Source of the DNA: Giardia muris | Lineage: Eukaryota > Fornicata > Diplomonadida > Hexamitidae | NCBI GenBank assembly: GCA_006247105.1 | Contig: CM016928.1 | Location: 868,001-932,000 of the forward strand | Length of the DNA stretch: 64,000 nucleotides | Direction of reading: 5' to 3' | Shown here: positions 35,979-44,961 of the stretch, piece by piece | Position numbering within the stretch: the stretch's first letter is position 1 | Layout: each line of letters opens with the position of its first letter | The notes under the pieces: generated by a model | What the model was told of the DNA's origin: nothing | Databases searched by the model: none | Seen by the model: only the letters and a program-made list of their open reading frames with translations | Translations under genes and position numbers: made by a program

Positions 35979-36632
35979 CTCTTTCGCGTATAAGGAGAGG
36001 CCTGAAAGGGCAATGTTAAGACCGGAAGCTTGTCTAGATTCAACGACTTGAGGGATGCGATAAAGAGGCCGATGTGACCAATGTTCAGGGTGATGAGCCC
36101 AATGGTCTTCGAGGAGTTGAGAGACCCGTCTCGATAAATCTTGGGCCTCACGCAAACTAGCCAACTCGACCGCATTGGTAAGATCATTGGATAGGAGGAG
36201 GTCTGATATTCGAAGAGAGCTGGCTAAAGAATAAATCTGATGTAAGGTCATGTGCGGCAGGATTGCTAGGACCCGTTCAGTCTCTTGTGGCTTCAAGTAC
36301 TCAGTCATTAGACATCTGCTCGTAGCCGGTAGAACAGAATAACCGTAAGCAGTAAGGACCTCCAGGTCTATCGCATCAAAGGTAGGGTCTGCTGCGACCT
36401 TCTGCCCAATGGGGACCTGTAACTCCTGTAGGATGAGCTCCACAAGAGCCAATTGGAAGTGTGGGGAATGAGATATGACTTCACGATTGAATGTCCCCAA
36501 GCCAAGGAGTAATACGTGTAACCGTGACGAGTCTTGTAACTGTACCTGGCAACGCTCCCTCACAGCGTCTGCTATGCGCCCCAAAGCCTCTCCACGGCTA
36601 TACTGAGCAATTATCTCCAGGACTCTCTCCAT
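35907..36632 (-). CDS. SRR1-like protein
   Basis: The product has 241 residues from the ATG at 36632. An in-frame ATG at 36653 would add seven residues, and the frame before that opens with GTG. The SRR1 pattern is visible: LHVLLLGLGTF (about residue 40), SPHFQLALVELILQEL, ADPTFDAIDLEVLTAYGYSV, and ILPHMTLHQIY, which stands for the family's (Y)MPHC segment. SRR1 proteins are named from an Arabidopsis circadian gene and also occur in yeast and animals; their biochemistry is poorly known. The final 24 codons and the stop lie antisense within the tRNA-Tyr gene, so the natural C-terminus may be a by-product of that overlap. It shares a short divergent promoter with the FG nucleoporin gene. Confidence 0.62.
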   Translation of the reverse strand: MERVLEIIAQYSRGEALGRIADAVRERCQVQLQDSSRLHVLLLGLGTFNREVISHSPHFQLALVELILQELQVPIGQKVAADPTFDAIDLEVLTAYGYSVLPATSRCLMTEYLKPQETERVLAILPHMTLHQIYSLASSLRISDLLLSNDLTNAVELASLREAQDLSRRVSQLLEDHWAHHPEHWSHRPLYRIPQVVESRQASGLNIALSGLSLYAKESLLPDSNQRPFGDRASTAERSTN

Positions 36633-36661
36633 ACCAAAAAAATCGGGCTTCATCACCAAGT
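36633..36661. promoter_or_regulatory. short divergent promoter, A7 tract
   Basis: Twenty-nine bases (ATACCAAAAAAATCGGGCTT and nine more) separate the chosen SRR1-like start from the FG nucleoporin ATG at 36662. The A7 tract is the only A/T-rich element available to either gene. Confidence 0.4.
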
Positions 36662-37699
36662 ATGAACCCACTTAAACCTGCAAATATGCCAGGTGCCGGA
36701 GGCATTCTCGACAACCCCAAAGGAACTCCCAACTCTGGCTTCAACTTCAAGCCTCAAGGTCAGGGAACGACACCATCCAGTAATATGGGCTTCGGCCAAC
36801 CTATGGGGACTCAAGCCCCCAATAAGGAGGGTGCTGGTCTCTTTGCGTTTGGAACCGGCCAAACTACTACGACTCACTCGATTGGGTTCCAGCCTGGACA
36901 AGGGGCACAACCGCAACTCGGGACGAATACTCCAGTGATTACCCAGCCAAACGCATTTCCGAGCTATGGGAACCAAACCTCGAGCGCCTTCTCCGGCTTT
37001 TCTGGCGCACAGCCTGCTCCCACGTTCGGAAACACCTTCGGAACTACGGCTTTTACCGCAAATTCCTTGAATAATCATGGAGCCCCGACAACCTTTGGGG
37101 GTGGCCTGGGGACTGGGGGTCAACAGCTTTCCAGTGCACAGCTTTCGCAGTTGACCCTATCTCCGGAGATGACAGGCGTCAAGCCTGATGACACGCTACA
37201 GAGCTGCCCACATAGCTTTAAACAGATCATCAAGAGCATTGAGGCGAGCCAGGAGGAGATCTCAAGATTGATGGGGGACGTCGATAAGAAGTTGGAGGAG
37301 AATAAAAAGGACTTCGAGGCGGTAACCCGCGGCCTTCAGGAACTGAACTTCGCCTTGTGTGAGATCGAGAGCTCCCAAATAACGGTACAGGCGGAGACCG
37401 CCGCTCTTCGCTATAACCTTGAGGAGGAGCGCGATCTTGTCTGCAGGCTACGTTCAAATGACGCGTCGGTCCGAGAGGCCGCTGACCTCTATTGGTCCCG
37501 CAAGATCGAAGCTCTTCAGGATAGACAAAGGAGTTTACAGACCAATCTAGCCACTCTCGTGACATCGTTGGAGGGCCGCACAGACCCGAACGCTCAAGCC
37601 CCATGCTTACAGATCACAACCGCGGCCGACTTGCACGCCGTCCTCGAGGGTCTCTACCAGCAGGTGCGCATATATCAGATGAAGCTGGGATTAAACTGA
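36662..37699 (+). CDS. FG-repeat nucleoporin (Nup58/Nup62-group like)
   Basis: The product has 345 residues from the ATG at 36662; upstream in-frame codons are antisense to the SRR1-like gene. Residues 1-150 are Gly/Thr/Gln/Pro-rich with many FG and GF pairs (MGFGQPMG, FAFGTGQ, AFSGFSGAQ, TFGNTFGTT, TFGGGLG). The rest (about 185-345) is a coiled coil (SIEASQEEISRLMGDVDKKL and following). An FG segment followed by a coiled coil is the plan of the central-channel nucleoporins Nup62, Nup58 and Nup54. The length and the short FG part fit Nup58 best. It would line the nuclear pore and bind transport receptors. Confidence 0.68.
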   Translation: MNPLKPANMPGAGGILDNPKGTPNSGFNFKPQGQGTTPSSNMGFGQPMGTQAPNKEGAGLFAFGTGQTTTTHSIGFQPGQGAQPQLGTNTPVITQPNAFPSYGNQTSSAFSGFSGAQPAPTFGNTFGTTAFTANSLNNHGAPTTFGGGLGTGGQQLSSAQLSQLTLSPEMTGVKPDDTLQSCPHSFKQIIKSIEASQEEISRLMGDVDKKLEENKKDFEAVTRGLQELNFALCEIESSQITVQAETAALRYNLEEERDLVCRLRSNDASVREAADLYWSRKIEALQDRQRSLQTNLATLVTSLEGRTDPNAQAPCLQITTAADLHAVLEGLYQQVRIYQMKLGLN

Positions 37700-37722
37700 G
37701 GGCGTCCGTGTCGGGTGTAGCC

Positions 37723-38187
37723 TTAGAGATACCCATTCGCCCTGGTGTGGTATGGAGGTGAGTCCAACATCATGGCTGGAGGTGGAGGAAGGGCCGTCAG
37801 GGGTAAAGATGTAGAGACTTCTGAGACGCGTGGGACCTGGTAGCAAGGCGTCTGGACCAATTGGCGCGCATCGAAAGAAGAGTCGCAACAGTTCTCACCT
37901 TCAGTCCGATATGCACCTAAGGCGACCTGGTCTGAAACGTAGAGTGCCGCGATGACGATGTCGGTCAGCTCGCAGATGTGGCGTTCCGCACGGACGTCTC
38001 CGCTGGGAGCCTCGCCACCGGAGCCCCCATGGGCCGATAAGCGAGCCTTCCAAGAACGGATGGTTCCCGCGGGAATTCCAGTGCGGCGGCTCACCTCGGC
38101 GATCGACATCCCCAGTTTGTGGATCCTGAGGATCGAGCGCTTGATATCAGTCGTGTAACGCGAGGTCTTCAGATGGCAACGAGCCAT
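37723..38187 (-). CDS. small protein with transposase-type helix-turn-helix
   Basis: The product has 154 residues. The ATG follows GCCTAAAAAGCA. Residues 9-52 (SRYTTDIKRSILRIHKLG, then MSIAEVSRRTGIPAGTIRSW) match the homeodomain-like HTH of transposase orfA/Brinker-type domains: R-x-Y/F-x-x-x-x-K-x-x-I/V-L, then S-I/V-A-E-V-x-R-x-x-G-I-x-x-x-T-I/L-x-x-W. The remainder is low-complexity and Pro/Ser-rich, with four cysteines and no catalytic DDE domain. Flanking inverted repeats or a target duplication were not seen. It could be a domesticated transposase domain acting as a DNA-binding regulator, or a worn remnant. The A-rich leader supports a real gene. Confidence 0.55.
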   Translation of the reverse strand: MARCHLKTSRYTTDIKRSILRIHKLGMSIAEVSRRTGIPAGTIRSWKARLSAHGGSGGEAPSGDVRAERHICELTDIVIAALYVSDQVALGAYRTEGENCCDSSFDARQLVQTPCYQVPRVSEVSTSLPLTALPPPPAMMLDSPPYHTRANGYL

Positions 38188-38471
38188 TGCTTTTTAGGCG
38201 TCTCGGGTGGAAATCGGTTGCCTAGCGCCATCGGGAAAACTCGCACAGAGTACAGTCCTAGGGTGAGTTATCGGTTCCGGCAGGACCACCCGAACGCGGG
38301 GAAAAGGAGACACGATTCACTGGTTGCCCTTCACGACTGCTTGTGGCGGAAAATCCTCTCTCCCATGTACATAGCCACGGCAGACGGTGAGGGATGACGC
38401 AGAGCCCAGGTTTCGATGGTCTATTGTCAGCTCAGGATGAAGTCCAGTCCATTTTTTTGAGGATAGACAAC

Positions 38472-39683
38472 ATGTCAGAAGTACAGACAACTGATGGGGT
38501 GGACCACCCGACCTCGTCGACCCTCAGCCCCGTCGACGTGCACATCGCCTTGGCAACCATCGAGGATGCTGTCAATAAGCTGGCCCTTCTTGAAGACCTT
38601 GCCCCAGACCTCACCACTCATCGGGACGAGCTCACCCTCTATGTTGGCGCCGAAATCTCCCGGATCATCACCAAACAACGGGCCTTGGAGGAGGAGCTTT
38701 CGCGTGCCATCGACGAAAGGAACGCCTTGGTTCAGACCGAAGGGACGACTCGCGCAATGGTAAGGGAGGCGAACCGGGGGATCACCCAGATCAGTAACGC
38801 CATCAAGGTGGCCACCAGCGAGCTCTGCCGCAACCTCTGCGAGAACCCTTCGGTCACCGAGAACCTACGGAAGACGCAAGTCCATCGCTCGGAGGTCCAT
38901 AAGCTCCTGGCCGGCGCGTACACGGAGCTCAAGACGAAGAACAGCTATTCGGAGCTTGATCGGACCGTATCCGAGGCCCATATGGCTCTAATCGAGCAGG
39001 AACGTCTCGAGGAGCGAGAGAGGAAGGCTAGGGAAACGGTTCAAGAGCTTCACGCCCAGATAGAGCGCATTCGCCAGGACAATCAGCGGGTTCTGGCCGA
39101 ACGGCAGGAGGAGCTGAAAGGGCTACGGGCTGACCTGGCCGAGCAACGGCGGCGGATAGCAGAGACGATTAGTCTGTACAGTCGGGAGTTGACGGCGGCA
39201 AACGACGAAGCAGACCGTCTTCGGGCCGATGAACTTCGAAGAGGTCAAAATCTCCTTAACGATATCGCTGCGACGATACAACAGGAGGAGGAGTCTCATG
39301 GGCTCCTGTTCCGCGCCCTTTCGGGAGATGGGCAGCGGATGGCGAAGGTTGCCGGTGATTGGCTTGTCAAGTCGGAGGAGGTTGTCGGCCAGCTGGAGAT
39401 CGAGATTGCGCAGCTGGAGCAATTGAAGAAACAATGTGCCGAAACTATCTTTGACCTCGAGCGCCGCGATGAGGAGAACAAGGAGGAGAAGAAGCGTTGG
39501 GAGGAGGAGGAAGCCTTCAAGCAACGGATGAACGAAGCCCTCTACGAGGCGCGGAACCTGCGCCTTGAGGTCACCCGGAAGTACCTCCAGGATACTTGGC
39601 GTCTTGCCCTTGACCCTCCTGACCCCGAGAAGAAAAAGAAGAAAGGTGGCAAAGGGAAGAAGGGCGGTAAGGGGAAGAAGTGA
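38472..39683 (+). CDS. DRC9/IQCG-like dynein regulatory complex protein
   Basis: The product has 403 residues from the ATG at 38472, which has a T7 tract 15-21 bases upstream. An in-frame ATG at 38394 is possible. The N-terminal 100 residues are helical. Then comes NPSVTENLRKTQVHRSEVHKL, matching the IQCG/DRC9 pattern NPLTTDNL-x-K-x-QADR. A long coiled coil follows (about 180-370), and then FKQRMNEALYEARNLRLEV, where an IQ motif would be expected but is degenerate. The Lys/Gly tail KKKKKGGKGKKGGKGKK also occurs in this family. DRC9 is a nexin-dynein regulatory complex subunit that controls flagellar beating. DRC10 (IQCD) is the alternative. The stop is only three bases from the convergent neighbour's stop. 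Confidence 0.62.
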   Translation: MSEVQTTDGVDHPTSSTLSPVDVHIALATIEDAVNKLALLEDLAPDLTTHRDELTLYVGAEISRIITKQRALEEELSRAIDERNALVQTEGTTRAMVREANRGITQISNAIKVATSELCRNLCENPSVTENLRKTQVHRSEVHKLLAGAYTELKTKNSYSELDRTVSEAHMALIEQERLEERERKARETVQELHAQIERIRQDNQRVLAERQEELKGLRADLAEQRRRIAETISLYSRELTAANDEADRLRADELRRGQNLLNDIAATIQQEEESHGLLFRALSGDGQRMAKVAGDWLVKSEEVVGQLEIEIAQLEQLKKQCAETIFDLERRDEENKEEKKRWEEEEAFKQRMNEALYEARNLRLEVTRKYLQDTWRLALDPPDPEKKKKKGGKGKKGGKGKK

Positions 39684-39686
39684 GGT

Positions 39687-41390
39687 TCACTTGGCCCCCC
39701 TTTTTCGGCGGCCTACCATGACAACGGTTCGCAACAGTGTGAACGCGCCCGCAACGAAGAGCGCTAGCGACGTCCCCATCAACCTTAAGGCGTCATAGGG
39801 TGTCATGCTGGACAAGTTTGCGGAGAGATCGGGCATGGGAGCTCCGGAAGAGGCCCTCTTGGAGATGGCATCAAGTCTTTCTTGCATTCTAACCTGGTTT
39901 GTGGCAATGGTTTCGATGGCCTCATAACACTTGGAAAGCTCCTTTATAGCGCTTTTCGAAGCTTGATCATACTTCCCACTGCTGGCTGACAACCTCTTCA
40001 GATCTTCCTTGAGGGTGCTTACCTCATCTGTGACCTTGCTCACCATCACCCTCAAGTCCTTAAGTTCGTCGGCAAAAGGCTCATCTATACTTATCGTACT
40101 GGCATTTGCGGAGCTTCTGGTCAGCTGACTCCAGGTCGAGATGACCGAGAAGTCCATATCAAGTGTTTCCTGTGGTTCCTGCGTTTCCTTGGGGTAGCTC
40201 GAGGGTTCTCTAGCCGTCGATGATGATGCTGGGTGAGTGAACGTCTCAAGAGCGTGCCTGTAAGCCAAGTACTCGACGTCAGTAATGGGGCCTATACCAT
40301 CTAGAGAAAAGAGGAACGCATGGAAGTCGGGAGAAAGGACCTTCAGAGCGGAGACGGTGGCGTCTGAGTCGCATGCCATTGCGAGCTGGGCAAGGGTCGT
40401 CGTCGCAAACGTGCATGAATATGTGGAAAAAAGACAAATGAGGTCATTGGATTCAACGAGGAAGAGGGTTGTGCCATCGACGATCTCCGAGCAAATAGAA
40501 CGTGGACCCTCGTCCGTCTGCGCGTAGATGTGGCAGAGGGACTCGCCCAAGGTGGTTGACATTGCCACATCGATGGTATATTGGCCGACCACACGTCGAG
40601 TGAAACGGGAACCGTCGGCAAGAAACGTCCCCTTCATAACGGCCTTCTGCATGGCTTCTTGTGGTGCTGGGGACGGTTTGACGACCATCCCCTTACTATC
40701 GAGAAGAGAAACTGCCTGCTTGCTATAATCGAGAATATGTCTACTGAGTGGGTCGAAGCGCAAGCAGACGAGCTTCCGCTGCGCGGTAAGGTACGTCACG
40801 AGGACATTTTCTCCTTGGTCGGGAGTCCGACTGGGCACTACACGATAGTCGGTAATCTGAGACGTTCTTTTGATGGGAAGTAGTAAAGTGTTCGTCATTT
40901 CTGATCGCTCCTCATCGTATAGGCAGAAGCATGTGTATGCGGCCGCGACACGAAGCGGATCACCATCCACGCAAGACCTGAAGCAAGACCTGATGGTCTG
41001 AAGTTCTGCATCAGACTTCGGCGAAGCAACGCCAAACACGGCCAAATACTTCCTTCCACGCAGCGAGATATGTGTAGCGTAGGTGGGGCGGCAGATGCTG
41101 AGAGGATAGCCAGTGCTTCGATCATATTCATGACCGGGCTGAGACCTCGCGTATTCTAATATGAGGCCATCAGAATAACAAAGGAGAGTACGCAGGTCAT
41201 CGGATCCGCCCAGTAAGACGCCTGAGACGTCCAAGGGGATCCGCCCGGATTGCAGGTCGACAACCCCGGCTCTTGGGCCCGGGTATGCATAGGCGACGGC
41301 CTCCCACCCGGACTTCCAGGAGATAAGGCGAACGGCCCCTTCGGAGAAGTAAGCCCGAGGCGTGAATACATCAGTCCCAATGACCTTCAT
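39687..41390 (-). CDS. hypothetical tail-anchored protein, probable beta-propeller
   Basis: The product has 567 residues. Its ATG overlaps the TGA stop of the upstream gene in an ATGA quartet; the leader within that gene is TCAAAATTGT. Residues 1-340 are rich in short beta strands with SGWEAVAYAYPG-like turns and look like a propeller, without clear WD motifs. Residues about 360-530 are Ser/Glu-rich and then coiled coil (LKDLRVMVSKVTDEVSTLKE). The C-terminus is a single membrane span (LMGTSLALFVAGAFTLL) followed by RRKRGAK, which is the form of a tail-anchored protein facing the cytosol. The location is probably ER or nuclear envelope, by analogy only. The family is not recognised. Confidence 0.62.
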   Translation of the reverse strand: MKVIGTDVFTPRAYFSEGAVRLISWKSGWEAVAYAYPGPRAGVVDLQSGRIPLDVSGVLLGGSDDLRTLLCYSDGLILEYARSQPGHEYDRSTGYPLSICRPTYATHISLRGRKYLAVFGVASPKSDAELQTIRSCFRSCVDGDPLRVAAAYTCFCLYDEERSEMTNTLLLPIKRTSQITDYRVVPSRTPDQGENVLVTYLTAQRKLVCLRFDPLSRHILDYSKQAVSLLDSKGMVVKPSPAPQEAMQKAVMKGTFLADGSRFTRRVVGQYTIDVAMSTTLGESLCHIYAQTDEGPRSICSEIVDGTTLFLVESNDLICLFSTYSCTFATTTLAQLAMACDSDATVSALKVLSPDFHAFLFSLDGIGPITDVEYLAYRHALETFTHPASSSTAREPSSYPKETQEPQETLDMDFSVISTWSQLTRSSANASTISIDEPFADELKDLRVMVSKVTDEVSTLKEDLKRLSASSGKYDQASKSAIKELSKCYEAIETIATNQVRMQERLDAISKRASSGAPMPDLSANLSSMTPYDALRLMGTSLALFVAGAFTLLRTVVMVGRRKRGAK

Positions 41391-42760
41391 ACAATTTTGA
41401 CATCCCAGACAACCATTTTTCCACTGAGGCTATTGATACTACCTCCCTGGTCATTCAGAAGCAGAAACCTATCCTCGAGGGTCATTACTCGTTGACATCG
41501 GCGAAGAGACTTCCGACACACAAGGGTATGTAACACGACGCATACGACCCTATGAACACCCTCCTTGTAGGAGAGCAGATAAGTTGGGGAGGTGGAGGCA
41601 CCGGGTAGGTGCGTCCAGAACAGGCCGCGCCTTACCTCGTCAGTAGCGTGAGTGTTGATGATCTCCTCCAAGGCTAAAGGAAGTCGCACACGTTGAAGGT
41701 GCGTTTCCCCAGTCAGGGTGATAGACTTGATGGCGATCCAGCCCGAGTCCGTGAGGAGGAGAGGAAGGAGTTCAGTGCCACGGTCTTGTGTAATGGACTT
41801 CCTCGCCGGGCCTACTAATAGCCGCGTCAAGAATTGGCATGGGTTACGTGCCGGAGAAGATGGGTTGAGGAAGTAGAGAGCAGTTTCGTGGGTCAAGATG
41901 AATAGCTGATTGTCCGCGGTTAAACGCACTGCAACGATGGTGTCATCCTCAAGTCCCTGGGTCAAGAATAGAAGAAGGGGGTCTGCACGTTCGCGAAGAA
42001 GAATCAAGGGGAAGCCCGCGGAGAGATAACAGTGTTGGGTCTCAAAGACCTTGTAACATTCGACTCCATCGAGATGAGCGGCTTCGAGGATCTGCTTCTG
42101 CTGTAGGAGCAGGGATTTGAGAAGACCTGGAGTGAGCCCCCAGGTGAAGGAGGATACAACGTTGAGACCAAGGACCTCATTGACGTGTGACACCCGGACC
42201 GCAAGGGACACAATAATGGAGCCATAGAAGCACAAGATGCATATCCTCTCATCTTGAATGGAGGTCTGAAGCAGGGACTCATCCTTTTCGTGACGATTCG
42301 TCGTAGACACGGAGGCCTGAATCCCAATCGTCTGGAGATGATATATAGGAAATGAGGCATCATAGCAATATGCCCTAGCGAAGAGATGCAGCCGTTCAGA
42401 GCCTTGTAGACGTATCTCGAACCGAAGCAATTGGTTCTGGATGAAGACGGGTACGGACGAAAGAAGGATACTAGCCTCTATCAGCTGGAGAAGTGCACGC
42501 TGCCGAGTCGTCTCTACACGTAACCGATATCTGATTGGTTTCGAATAGAACTGCTGAAAGTACTTGAGGACGGTTTTCTCCTCCAAGCAGCTTAGGGCAC
42601 GCGTTACTCCTCGTCCCACATACGTGGAGGACAACAGGAGTGTGGCTATCACCCGATTCGGCCGCACCCTACCGTGCAGCCTAAGGAGATGGAGGAGAAC
42701 AAGCTTGAACTGGAGCAACGTCCTTAGAACCGGCCGGGGTTTCTTTTCCACACCTCCCAT
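41387..42760 (-). CDS. hypothetical protein, beta-rich, upstream partner of an ATGA overlap
   Basis: The product has 457 residues. The first 60 are basic and Leu-rich (LLQFKLVLLHLLRLHGRVR), an amphipathic stretch rather than a signal peptide. The remainder alternates short beta strands (RICILCFYGSIIVSLAV, LFILTHETALYFLNP, GWIAIKSITLTGETH) and resembles a propeller or beta-solenoid scaffold. No enzyme motif is seen. Its last four bases are the first four of the tail-anchored gene. A four-base ATGA overlap of two same-strand genes is unusual for a eukaryote, and the two proteins may function together. A sequencing frameshift in one larger gene is a possible alternative. Confidence 0.58.
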   Translation of the reverse strand: MGGVEKKPRPVLRTLLQFKLVLLHLLRLHGRVRPNRVIATLLLSSTYVGRGVTRALSCLEEKTVLKYFQQFYSKPIRYRLRVETTRQRALLQLIEASILLSSVPVFIQNQLLRFEIRLQGSERLHLFARAYCYDASFPIYHLQTIGIQASVSTTNRHEKDESLLQTSIQDERICILCFYGSIIVSLAVRVSHVNEVLGLNVVSSFTWGLTPGLLKSLLLQQKQILEAAHLDGVECYKVFETQHCYLSAGFPLILLRERADPLLLFLTQGLEDDTIVAVRLTADNQLFILTHETALYFLNPSSPARNPCQFLTRLLVGPARKSITQDRGTELLPLLLTDSGWIAIKSITLTGETHLQRVRLPLALEEIINTHATDEVRRGLFWTHLPGASTSPTYLLSYKEGVHRVVCVVLHTLVCRKSLRRCQRVMTLEDRFLLLNDQGGSINSLSGKMVVWDVKIV

Positions 42761-42811
42761 GTTGTGCGCTGCTGGCGTTAAAAGGAAGAGGAAGAAGGGG
42801 AAGTAATATAA

Positions 42812-43819
42812 ATGAAACTCACGGCATATCAGTTACCAGCTCGGTATTTGGCCCACCAGCCGTGGCGAGGAGAGCGGGATACGCCGACGCTACGTGGACC
42901 AGAAAATTCAAGTGAGCAGACTCCTAGTTTTCCACACAGCCAGAACCCATACCCCTCGTCCTCCTCCCTCATTGAGCTTGAGAGCAGGCTTGCGAACGCG
43001 CAGCTCCGCCTTTCTGGGCTTCAGGAGGCGCCCGAGCCGAGCGTGGAGACGCTTGGGCTAAGTGAGGGTTCGACCCAACCGGATCGTGGTGTTTTCCTGA
43101 CCGGAGTGGATGTCGAAGCCGCATCGCAAGGGCGCAGCAGTACCACGAGGGCTATACTCCGACACATCCGCGAGAAGGAGCACTCTCCTTTATCGCTTTC
43201 CCATGACAGATCCGTGAGTGGTTCTGAAGTCATCATTTTGCCTCGTTACAGTAGGAAGATGGAGTATTTACCCCGGTCGATCCTAGACCAGCATAGCCCA
43301 GGACGACGGACCGTTCTAGATAAGCAACGGTTACAGAACCTTCAGGCAGATGGCTTCTTGGACTCTTCGGATTTGATAATATCCCAGAACGAAGATAGGT
43401 TACAAAACCCTCGTGCCAGCGAGTTTCTAAGGCGAGCTTATGGGAACCCTCGGTCATATGCACATGCGTCTAGTTACTCGCATTCCAGTGGGATGCGAGA
43501 GCCTCAACGATCTCCTAGTCTTCTAAAGCCTCGTAGGCCCCTCACCCCAAGCACTCGAGATAAGCTCTTCATCAGAGAGGCTACCTTAGCGCAGCCTGAT
43601 ACCCATTACAAGAGTCCACCAGTCAACGACGAGTCTCGCTCGAAAACCTTCGAAGAGCTTTTACACTATACCCCCTCCTCCCGGGTTGAGTACTCCATTT
43701 TCAACGTCTACCGATGGCGCCCCGTCTGGTTCGACGTCCCAGGCTGGGGTTCCTTCCATACACTCCCCGTCTTAGCACCGCTTCGGCCTTCTGAGGATTT
43801 GAATGAGGAGGCCTCATGA
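42812..43819 (+). CDS. hypothetical Ser/Arg-rich protein, 335 aa
   Basis: The ATG follows a strong A/T leader, AAGTAATATAA. The protein is hydrophilic and rich in Ser, Arg, Pro and Leu, mostly predicted disordered. It has one short helical block (SLIELESRLANAQLRLSGL, about residues 52-70). The closing segment (NVYRWRPVWFDVPGWGSFHT) is Trp/Tyr/Phe-rich and looks like a conserved docking motif. I do not recognise the family. No signal peptide or membrane span is seen. It is divergent from the 457-residue gene, with 51 bases between starts. Confidence 0.6.
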   Translation: MKLTAYQLPARYLAHQPWRGERDTPTLRGPENSSEQTPSFPHSQNPYPSSSSLIELESRLANAQLRLSGLQEAPEPSVETLGLSEGSTQPDRGVFLTGVDVEAASQGRSSTTRAILRHIREKEHSPLSLSHDRSVSGSEVIILPRYSRKMEYLPRSILDQHSPGRRTVLDKQRLQNLQADGFLDSSDLIISQNEDRLQNPRASEFLRRAYGNPRSYAHASSYSHSSGMREPQRSPSLLKPRRPLTPSTRDKLFIREATLAQPDTHYKSPPVNDESRSKTFEELLHYTPSSRVEYSIFNVYRWRPVWFDVPGWGSFHTLPVLAPLRPSEDLNEEAS

Positions 43820-43956
43820 TACGGCCCCTGGTCCCTCTCCCCTCTTGTAGCGCAGTTTTTACAGACTATATTCTGTTGGATGAGAAGACCGAATCAAAGA
43901 AGGGTGACCTCCATCTTGAGTGGGATGGCTATGGCACCCAATCAAGTGGGTTTCCC

Positions 43957-44961
43957 CTATGACGCCCCCAACGCCTCCTTCGCGAATGCCATGAGGGCCT
44001 CGAGCCTCGCGGCATGCCAAGCCGATAGGTCTACTGGCTCAACGCCATCTTCATCTTCAAGAGTACATCGAAGCTCGTTCCAGCTGTGTGCACTCGCCTC
44101 GTTAGCCTCCGCGACGTCCTCTAGCAGAGTGAACGCGTGTGTTGCGACGACTTCCTCATCAACGCTGAAGCTTCCCCAGCTGGCACTCATTTGGGAGACG
44201 GCACTCAGCCGCTCCCCATCTCCCGGGGCCTTCTGAATGCGTGCTCTGAGAGGCTGCATCCCAAAACCATTCGGAAGGTCGAAGCTATCATTGTCCGTGT
44301 CGTCGTTGCGCTGGGCTTCGGCCATACCCAGAGCCTGAGGCTGCTCTCTCCTCCGCCCTGGTACGCTCACACTATTGTTCGCCGGAGACGTCCGTGTCTT
44401 TGAGAGTCCGGTTCTAGCAGGCGTCGTTGGAACCGCTGACGTCCTTGGCGTCGGTCGTGGTGCAATCCCTCCATATCGACCTGGGGAGCATTGGGTCCGG
44501 AGAATCCGAGCCACTCGACCCTTGTACGCAACCTCTGTGGCAAGTTGACCAAACTGGATGTTGGCCGTTATGGGGACGATGGTTCTCCGCCCTTTCGCGA
44601 TGATAACGACGCTCCCGCGGAAGTATCCCTCTTCTTTCGCGATGTAGCGGACAGTGACAGTGACGGAGACGTCGTCGATCTGCCGCGAAAGTTGAAGCTG
44701 GGGCCCAAGGGCATAGACAGTCACGTCGTATGATGTGATCCCTAATATCCGTGGAGAGACAACGATAGTGGCGGTGCAGACCGTGCCGACCGTCACTGTC
44801 CGAAAATCGACGCGTGTGGGCTCGATGAATCGAGTTTGCGCTGAAACACTGACAACTGTGAACGGCCTCCCCGGATTCCGTGCATAAAACCGCCGGGGAG
44901 ACGCGGCATCCGACGCTGGCCACGCTACTAGCCTTGCCGCATCCATGCACCGAACTTGCAT
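43957..44961 (-). CDS. protein with N-terminal ASH/MSP-like domain
   Basis: The product has 334 residues. A second ATG fifteen bases downstream is an equally possible start. Residues about 40-145 are a beta-sandwich segment: FIEPTRVDFRTVTVGTVCTA (strand pair with T-V-G), then VTVRYIAKEEGYFRGSVVII and RRTIVPITANI. This order (x-x-DFG-x-V-x-VG, later FTP-x-x-x-G-x-F-x-G-x-L-x-I) is that of ASPM-SPD-2-Hydin (ASH) and MSP domains. These mark proteins of centrosomes, basal bodies and cilia. The rest is a disordered Pro/Ser/Arg segment and an acidic helical C-terminus (LDLSAWHAARLEALMAFAKE-like). A basal-body or axoneme location is a reasonable inference. Confidence 0.55.
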   Translation of the reverse strand: MQVRCMDAARLVAWPASDAASPRRFYARNPGRPFTVVSVSAQTRFIEPTRVDFRTVTVGTVCTATIVVSPRILGITSYDVTVYALGPQLQLSRQIDDVSVTVTVRYIAKEEGYFRGSVVIIAKGRRTIVPITANIQFGQLATEVAYKGRVARILRTQCSPGRYGGIAPRPTPRTSAVPTTPARTGLSKTRTSPANNSVSVPGRRREQPQALGMAEAQRNDDTDNDSFDLPNGFGMQPLRARIQKAPGDGERLSAVSQMSASWGSFSVDEEVVATHAFTLLEDVAEANEASAHSWNELRCTLEDEDGVEPVDLSAWHAARLEALMAFAKEALGAS

